Source: Pseudomonas sp. BN102 (lineage in GTDB: Bacteria > Pseudomonadota > Gammaproteobacteria > Pseudomonadales > Pseudomonadaceae). From it: a stretch of DNA of 64,000 bases. The notes under the pieces are model-generated. The model saw only the letters and a list, made by a program, of their open reading frames with translations. It was not told the origin of the DNA and did no database searches. Shown piece by piece: positions 60,101 through 64,000 of this stretch. Position 1 is the first letter of the stretch, and each line of letters starts with the position of its first letter. Location of the stretch: contig NZ_SSON01000048.1 in the NCBI RefSeq assembly GCF_029871245.1, positions 1 to 64,000 of the forward strand. Direction: 5' to 3'. The translations under genes and the position numbers were made by a program.

Positions 60101-60209
60101 GCGGCGACACCGGCAGCAGGCCGAAGCTGACGCTGCCCAGCAGCAGGATCGCCAGGCTCAGCAGCATGGTGGCCACCGGGCGATGGATGAAGGGGGCGGA
60201 GAGATTCAT
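57102..60209 (-). CDS. muxC: RND multidrug efflux pump subunit MuxC
   Basis: A 1035-residue inner-membrane RND pump of the MdtC type. It begins MNLSAPFIHRPVATMLLSLAILLLG; twelve helices and two large periplasmic loops follow. The proton-relay region AGLVVDDAIVVLENI in helix 4 and the second-half [15 protein letters not shown] are visible. MdtBC-type pumps work as a heterotrimer of two different RND proteins, and the gene next upstream encodes the other. A start two codons upstream (60215) is possible. The substrates in P. aeruginosa are novobiocin, aztreonam and others; those here are unknown. Confidence 0.9.
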   Translation of the reverse strand: MNLSAPFIHRPVATMLLSLAILLLGSVSFGLLPVSPLPQMDFPVITVQASLPGASPEIMASSVTTPLERSLGTIAGINQMTSRTSQGSTRIIVQFDLDRDINGAARDVQAAINASRNLLPSGMRSMPTYKKVNPSQAPIMVLSLTSDVLEKGQLYDMASTILAQSLSQVKGVGEVQIGGSSLPAVRVELEPQLLTQYGIALDDVRDTISAANQRRPKGAVEDAGRHWQVGANDQLEKAADYAPLILRYQDGAALRLGDVAKVRDAVEDRYNSGFFNDDSAVLLVINRQAGANIIETIESIKQQLPALQAVLPASVKLDLAMDRSPVIRATLHEAERTLLIAVALVILVVYLFLGNLRASLIPALAVPVSLVGTFAVMYLMGFSLNVLSLMALILAAGLVVDDAIVVLENISRHINDGMAPFKAALQGTREVGFTLLSMNLSLVAVFVSILFMGGIIDRLFREFSLTLAVAILVSLLVSLTLTPMLCARWLKPHVPDQDSRLQRWSEALHQRMVGAYDHTLGVALRHPRLTLASLLLTIACNVALYVLVPKTFLPQQDTGQLIGFIRGDDGLSFTVMQPKMEIFRRAVLKDPAVESVAGFIGGSGGINNAFMIVRLKPIKERKDSAQKVIERLRASLPKVPGGRLMLMADQDLQFGGGREQRSSQYEYVLQSGELTDLRTWGPKVTAALKSLPELTAIDANEGEGAQQVTLVVDRDTAKRLGVDMAMVSSALNNAYSQRQISTIYDTLNQYQVVMEVNPRYAQDPETLKQVQLITADGQRVPLSSFARYERSLEEDRVNHEGQFASESIAFDLAPGVSLDKATVAIEKAVAAIGLPSSVIARMGGSADAFQATQQNQPWMILAALVLVYLVLGILYESYIHPLTILSTLPSAGVGALLAILLTGGEFSLISLLGLFLLIGVVKKNAIMMIDLALQLERNDGLSPDESIRQACLLRLRPILMTTIAAILGAVPLLIGGAEGAEMRQPLGLAIIGGLVLSQLLTLFTTPVVYLYLDRLRHRFNRWRGVRTDAALETPL

Positions 60210-60218
60210 AGCCAATCA

Positions 60219-60308
60219 CCCCCTCTCCCGCTCGCGGGAGAGGGTTGGGGAGAGGGCAAGGTGAGAGCCCTCTCCCCCGGCCCCTCTCCCGTAAACGGGA
60301 GAGGGGAG
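60219..60308. repeat. Two family D hairpins between muxB and muxC
   Basis: CCCCCTCTCCCGCTCGCGGG AGAGGG forms the first stem; CCCCTCTCCCGTAAACGGG AGAGGGG forms the second. They fill the 127-base gap between pump genes that are otherwise joined by overlaps. Confidence 0.75.
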
Positions 60309-60336
60309 ACAAGCAGCAAGCGCGAGCAAAAACGGC

Positions 60337-63300
60337 TCATACCGCCACCCCCGCCGCGCTGCGGCCGGTGAAACGGCGGGCCAGCCGGTCGAAGGCCAGG
60401 TAGATCACCGGGGTGGTGAACAGGGTCAGCACCTGGGACAGCAGCAGGCCGCCGACCATCACCAGGCCCAGGGGCTGGCGCAGTTCGGCGCCGGAGCCGG
60501 TAGCGAGCATCAGCGGGATGGCGCCGAACAGGGCCGCCAGGGTGGTCATCAGGATCGGCCGGAAGCGCAGCAGCGCCGCCTGGTAGATCGCGGCCTCGGG
60601 CGACATGCCCTGGTGGCGCTCGGCCTCCAGTGCGAAGTCGATCATCATGATCGCGTTCTTCTTGACGATGCCGATCAGCAGGATGATACCGATGATGGCG
60701 ATCAGACCCAGGTCGTTGCCGGTCAGCAGCAGCGCCAGCAAGGCGCCGACTCCGGCCGAGGGCAGCGTGGAGAGAATGGTCACCGGGTGGATGTAGCTCT
60801 CGTAGAGCACGCCCAGGACGATGTACATGGTCACCACGGCGGCCAGGATCAGCAGCAGGGTGCTGGACAGCGACGCCTGGAAGGCCGCCGCCGCGCCCTG
60901 GAAGCGGGTCTGGATGCCTTCCGGCATGCCGATTTCCTGCTGCACCCGCTCGATCACCGCCACCGCCTCGCCCAGGGCGACGCCGGGAGCCAGGTTGAAG
61001 GATAGGGTCACTGCCGGGAACTGGCCGATATGGTTGATCGCCAGTTGCGCCTGGCGCTCCTCCACCTTGGCCAGGGCCAAGAGCGGCACCTGGGTGCCGG
61101 CGCTGGTGGCGACATGGATCTGCTGCAGCGCCTGCGGGCCGATGCGCTCGCCGGCGGCGGATTCCAGCACCACGCGGTACTGGCTGGCCTGGGTGAAGAT
61201 GGTGGAGATCTGCCGCTGGCCGAAAGCGTCGTAGAGCGCATCGGTGATGGCGGAGATTTCCACGCCCAGGCGCCCGGCCATGTCGCGGTCGATGTTCAGG
61301 TAGACCTGCAAACCCTTGTCCTGCAGGTCGCTGGCCACATCCGAGAGCTCCGGCTGCTGGCGCAGGGCGTCCACCAGCTTGCCGGTCCACTCGTTGAGCA
61401 GCTCGGCGTCGGGCGACTCCATGCTGAACTGGAACTGGGTGCGGCTGACCCGGTCTTCGATGGTCAGGTCCTGCACCGGCTGCAGGTAAAGACGGATGTC
61501 GCTCTGCCGGTCAAGTTCGGGCTGCAGGCGCTGGATCACGTCGCTGGCGGTGACGTCGCGTTCGCCGTGGGGCTTGAGGTTGATCAGCATGCGCCCGCTG
61601 TTGAGGGTGACGTTGTCACCGTCCACCCCGATGTAGGAGGTCAGGCTGGCCACCGCCGGGTCCTTGAGGATCAGCGCGGCGACCTTCTGCTGGCGCTCGC
61701 TCATGGAACGGAAGGACACCGATTGCGGCGCCTCGGTGATGCCCTGGATGACGCCGGTGTCCTGCACCGGGAAGAAGCCCTTGGGCACGGCGAGGTAGAG
61801 CACCACCGTCAGCGCCAGGGTGCCGACGGCCACCAGCAGGGTCAGGCCCTGGTGCCTGAGCACCCAGGTCAGGCCGCGGCCGTACTGGGCGATCATGCCG
61901 TCGATGAAGTTGCCGCTGGCCTTGTAGAAACCACCCTCCTCTTCCTTGGTTTCGCGCTTGAGCAGGCGGGCGCACATCATCGGCGTCAGAGTCAGGGATA
62001 CCACCAGCGAAATCAGGATGGCCACCGCCAGGGTGATGGCGAACTCGCGGAACAGCCGGCCCACCACATCGGCCATGAACAGCAGCGGGATCAGCACGGC
62101 GATCAGCGAAAAGGTCAGCGAGATCAGGGTGAAGCCGATCTGCCGGGCGCCCTTGAGTGCAGCCTCCAGCGGTGTCGCGCCCTCCTCCAGGTGGCGGGCG
62201 ATGTTCTCCAGCATGACGATGGCGTCGTCCACCACGAAGCCGGTGGCGATGGTCAGGGCCATCAGCGTCAGGTTGTTGATGGAGAAGCCGGCCAGGTACA
62301 TCACCGCAAAGGTGCCCACCAGGGACAGCGGCACGGCGATGGACGGAATGAGGGTGGCGCTCATCCGCCGCAGGAACAGGAAGGTCACCATCACCACCAG
62401 GGCGATGGCGAGGAACAGTTCGTGCTGCACGTCGGTGATGGCGGCGCGGATGGTCTGGGTGCGGTCGGTGAGCACCACCACGTCCAGGCCCGCCGGCAGG
62501 TTGGCGGTAATGGTCGGCAGCAGCGCCTGGATACGATCGACGACTTCGATGACGTTGGCGCCGGGCTGGCGCTGGATGTTCAGCAGCACCGCCTCGTTCT
62601 CGTTGGCCCAGGCGGCCAGGCGTTCGTTTTCAGCACCGTCGACGATCTCGGCCACGTCCTTCAGGCGCAGGGCCGCACCGTTCTGGTAGGCGAGGATGAG
62701 GTTGGCGTACTCCTCGGCGGATTTCAGCTGGTCGTTGGCATCCAGCATGGAGACGCGGGTCGGGCCGTCGAAGTTGCCCTTGGGCTGGTTGACGTTGGAG
62801 GCGCCCACCAGGCTGCGCACGTCCGACAGGTTCAGGCCATTGGCCGCCAACGCCTCGGGATTGACGCGGATGCGCACGGCCTGGCGCTGGCCACCGGCGA
62901 TGCTGACCATGCCGACGCCATTGATCTGCGCCAGCTTCTGCGCCATGCGGGTGTCCACCAAGGTATGCAGCTTGGGCAGCGGCATGGTCTTCGAACTGAT
63001 GGCCAGGGTCAGCACCGGGGTGTCCGCCGGGTTGACCTTGTTGTACACGGGGGGCGCCGGCAGGTCATTGGGCAACAGGTTGGTAGCCGCGTTGATGGCT
63101 GCCTGCACCTCCTGCTCGGCGACGTCCAGCTTGACCTCCAGGCTGAAGCGCAGGGTGATGACCGAGGCACCGCCGGAGCTGGTGGAGGACATCTGCGTCA
63201 GCCCCGGCATCTGCCCGAACTGGCGCTCCAGGGGCGCGGTGACGGCGCTGGTCATCACGTCCGGGCTGGCACCCGGATAGAGGGTCAGGACGCGAATGGT

Positions 63301-63429
63301 CGGGTAGTCCACCTCCGGCAGCGCGGACACCGGCAGCAGGCGGTAGGCAATCAGGCCGGCGAGGAGGATCGCCAGCATGCTCAGGGTGGTGGCGACCGGT
63401 CGCAGGATGAACAGGCGGGAGAGGTTCAT
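60337..63429 (-). CDS. muxB: RND multidrug efflux pump subunit MuxB
   Basis: A 1030-residue RND pump of the MdtB type, starting [25 protein letters not shown]. Helix 4 motif [23 protein letters not shown] carries the proton-relay Asp pair, and the second half has [15 protein letters not shown]. Periplasmic docking loops are of normal length. It overlaps muxA by four bases (ATGA). It would pair with MuxC in one trimer, joined by MuxA to OpmB. Confidence 0.9.
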   Translation of the reverse strand: MNLSRLFILRPVATTLSMLAILLAGLIAYRLLPVSALPEVDYPTIRVLTLYPGASPDVMTSAVTAPLERQFGQMPGLTQMSSTSSGGASVITLRFSLEVKLDVAEQEVQAAINAATNLLPNDLPAPPVYNKVNPADTPVLTLAISSKTMPLPKLHTLVDTRMAQKLAQINGVGMVSIAGGQRQAVRIRVNPEALAANGLNLSDVRSLVGASNVNQPKGNFDGPTRVSMLDANDQLKSAEEYANLILAYQNGAALRLKDVAEIVDGAENERLAAWANENEAVLLNIQRQPGANVIEVVDRIQALLPTITANLPAGLDVVVLTDRTQTIRAAITDVQHELFLAIALVVMVTFLFLRRMSATLIPSIAVPLSLVGTFAVMYLAGFSINNLTLMALTIATGFVVDDAIVMLENIARHLEEGATPLEAALKGARQIGFTLISLTFSLIAVLIPLLFMADVVGRLFREFAITLAVAILISLVVSLTLTPMMCARLLKRETKEEEGGFYKASGNFIDGMIAQYGRGLTWVLRHQGLTLLVAVGTLALTVVLYLAVPKGFFPVQDTGVIQGITEAPQSVSFRSMSERQQKVAALILKDPAVASLTSYIGVDGDNVTLNSGRMLINLKPHGERDVTASDVIQRLQPELDRQSDIRLYLQPVQDLTIEDRVSRTQFQFSMESPDAELLNEWTGKLVDALRQQPELSDVASDLQDKGLQVYLNIDRDMAGRLGVEISAITDALYDAFGQRQISTIFTQASQYRVVLESAAGERIGPQALQQIHVATSAGTQVPLLALAKVEERQAQLAINHIGQFPAVTLSFNLAPGVALGEAVAVIERVQQEIGMPEGIQTRFQGAAAAFQASLSSTLLLILAAVVTMYIVLGVLYESYIHPVTILSTLPSAGVGALLALLLTGNDLGLIAIIGIILLIGIVKKNAIMMIDFALEAERHQGMSPEAAIYQAALLRFRPILMTTLAALFGAIPLMLATGSGAELRQPLGLVMVGGLLLSQVLTLFTTPVIYLAFDRLARRFTGRSAAGVAV

Positions 63430-64000
63430 ACGCCGCCTTTCGTGCCCTGGCCTTCAGGCTTGGCGCCCTGCAGCTGCTCGGTGGGCTGGGCGGGCACCTC
63501 GTCGGCGTCGTGCACCACTTCCACCTCGCTGCCATCGCGCAGGCGGTCGGTACCTTCCAGCACCACCCGCTCGCCCGGTTGCAGGCCACTCTTGACCACG
63601 GTGCGCTCGCCATCGTCCGGGCCGGTTTCCAACTTGCGCACCCTCACCTTCTTCTCGCCATCCATCACGTAGGCGAAGGTGCCCTGACTGCCGAACTGTA
63701 CGGCGGCCGACGGGATCAGCACGGCCTTCGGCAGCAGGTCGGCGCGCAGGCGGATATTGACGAACTGGTTGGGGAAGAGGATTTCGTCCTCGTTGGCGAA
63801 ACGCGCCTTCAGCTTGAGGGTGCCGGTGGTGGTGTCGATCTGGTTGTCCAGGCTCTGCAGCACGCCTTCGGCCTGCAGGCGCTTGTCGTCGCGGTCCCAG
63901 GCCTCCACCACCAGCGGCTGGCCGGCGCGGAAGCGGCCGACCACCGCCGGCAGCTGGCCCTCGGGCAAGGTGAAGGCGACGCTGATGGGTTTGGTCTGGG
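63426..64000 (-). CDS. muxA: RND periplasmic adaptor MuxA, cut by the window end
   Basis: Only the last 190 codons are present; the frame is open to base 64000. The visible part starts [20 protein letters not shown] (beta-barrel domain of MdtA-type adaptors), continues with [25 protein letters not shown] and [11 protein letters not shown], and ends in the membrane-proximal domain and an acidic, Gln-rich tail. The N-terminal signal, hairpin and lipoyl parts lie outside. It is the first gene of muxABC-opmB. Confidence 0.88.
   Translation of the reverse strand, partial: QTKPISVAFTLPEGQLPAVVGRFRAGQPLVVEAWDRDDKRLQAEGVLQSLDNQIDTTTGTLKLKARFANEDEILFPNQFVNIRLRADLLPKAVLIPSAAVQFGSQGTFAYVMDGEKKVRVRKLETGPDDGERTVVKSGLQPGERVVLEGTDRLRDGSEVEVVHDADEVPAQPTEQLQGAKPEGQGTKGGV

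Noticed and set aside
57570..60371. 933-codon plus-strand open frame opposite muxC
   Set aside because: It mirrors a clear RND pump gene; high GC with G/C-ending codons leaves long stop-free antisense frames. Its His/Gln/Gly-rich translation has no domain.
61030..63672. 880-codon plus-strand open frame opposite muxB
   Set aside because: Antisense shadow of muxB with the same low-complexity translation and no start signal.

Overview
The window looks like a chromosomal segment of a high-GC Pseudomonas. Nearly every gene has Pseudomonas-type relatives (PatD-like dehydrogenase, RhtA, ColR-like regulator, MuxABC-OpmB efflux system, DUF2790 protein), and the gaps carry several families of short palindromic intergenic repeats of the kind common in this genus. 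The species cannot be fixed from this alone. No rRNA, tRNA, CRISPR array, complete insertion sequence or prophage was seen.

Layout. 1-4.1 kb: the end of a gamma-aminobutyraldehyde dehydrogenase gene, then an accessory stretch with two integron-type gene cassettes (DUF1772 and SnoaL-like), each followed by an attC-like site, with no integrase in view, and then a cytochrome P460 gene. 4.3-8.1 kb: an ECF sigma/anti-sigma pair divergent from a catalase-family peroxidase and cytochrome b561, with two matching ECF-type promoters back to back between them, plus small exported proteins. 8.1-14.7 kb: a corA remnant, a redoxin/2-oxoglutarate-oxygenase fusion, an XRE-cupin regulator divergent from rhtA, serine acetyltransferase, M14 carboxypeptidase and YceH. 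14.7-21.6 kb: a hydroquinone catabolic operon (two-subunit hydroquinone dioxygenase, semialdehyde dehydrogenase, maleylacetate reductase, intradiol dioxygenase, YciI-like and Rieske proteins, LysR regulator).

22-28.5 kb: a small exported protein made of six 13-residue repeats, an HExxH protein, an MscS channel with a cyclic-nucleotide-binding-type domain, a SufR-like regulator, and a malate:quinone oxidoreductase with a lipoprotein-type N-terminus. 28.8-40.6 kb: an envelope-modification block: EptA, a methyltransferase, a beta-propeller protein, UDP-glucose dehydrogenase, UDP-glucuronate 4-epimerase, a VTT/DedA-type membrane protein, a DPM1-type GT2, an ArnT-type transferase, an SdiA-regulated-type protein, a PAP2 phosphatase and a ColR-like response regulator without a kinase. 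Together these read as a candidate pathway that makes UDP-galacturonate and moves galacturonate through a polyprenyl carrier to lipid A or core. Two exact ColR-box matches lie in front of eptA and the methyltransferase.

40.7-64 kb: an MFS transporter, a LysR regulator, a branched-chain-type ABC importer with its own porin and a Tat-type binding protein, DUF3820 and DUF190 proteins, an HD-GYP protein with an added zinc-ribbon, an SDR, a CynX-type MFS transporter, a deaminase, an ankyrin protein, a LysR regulator and the muxABC-opmB tripartite efflux operon (muxA cut by the window end). Assignments rest on reading motifs and recalled family knowledge; no database search was run.
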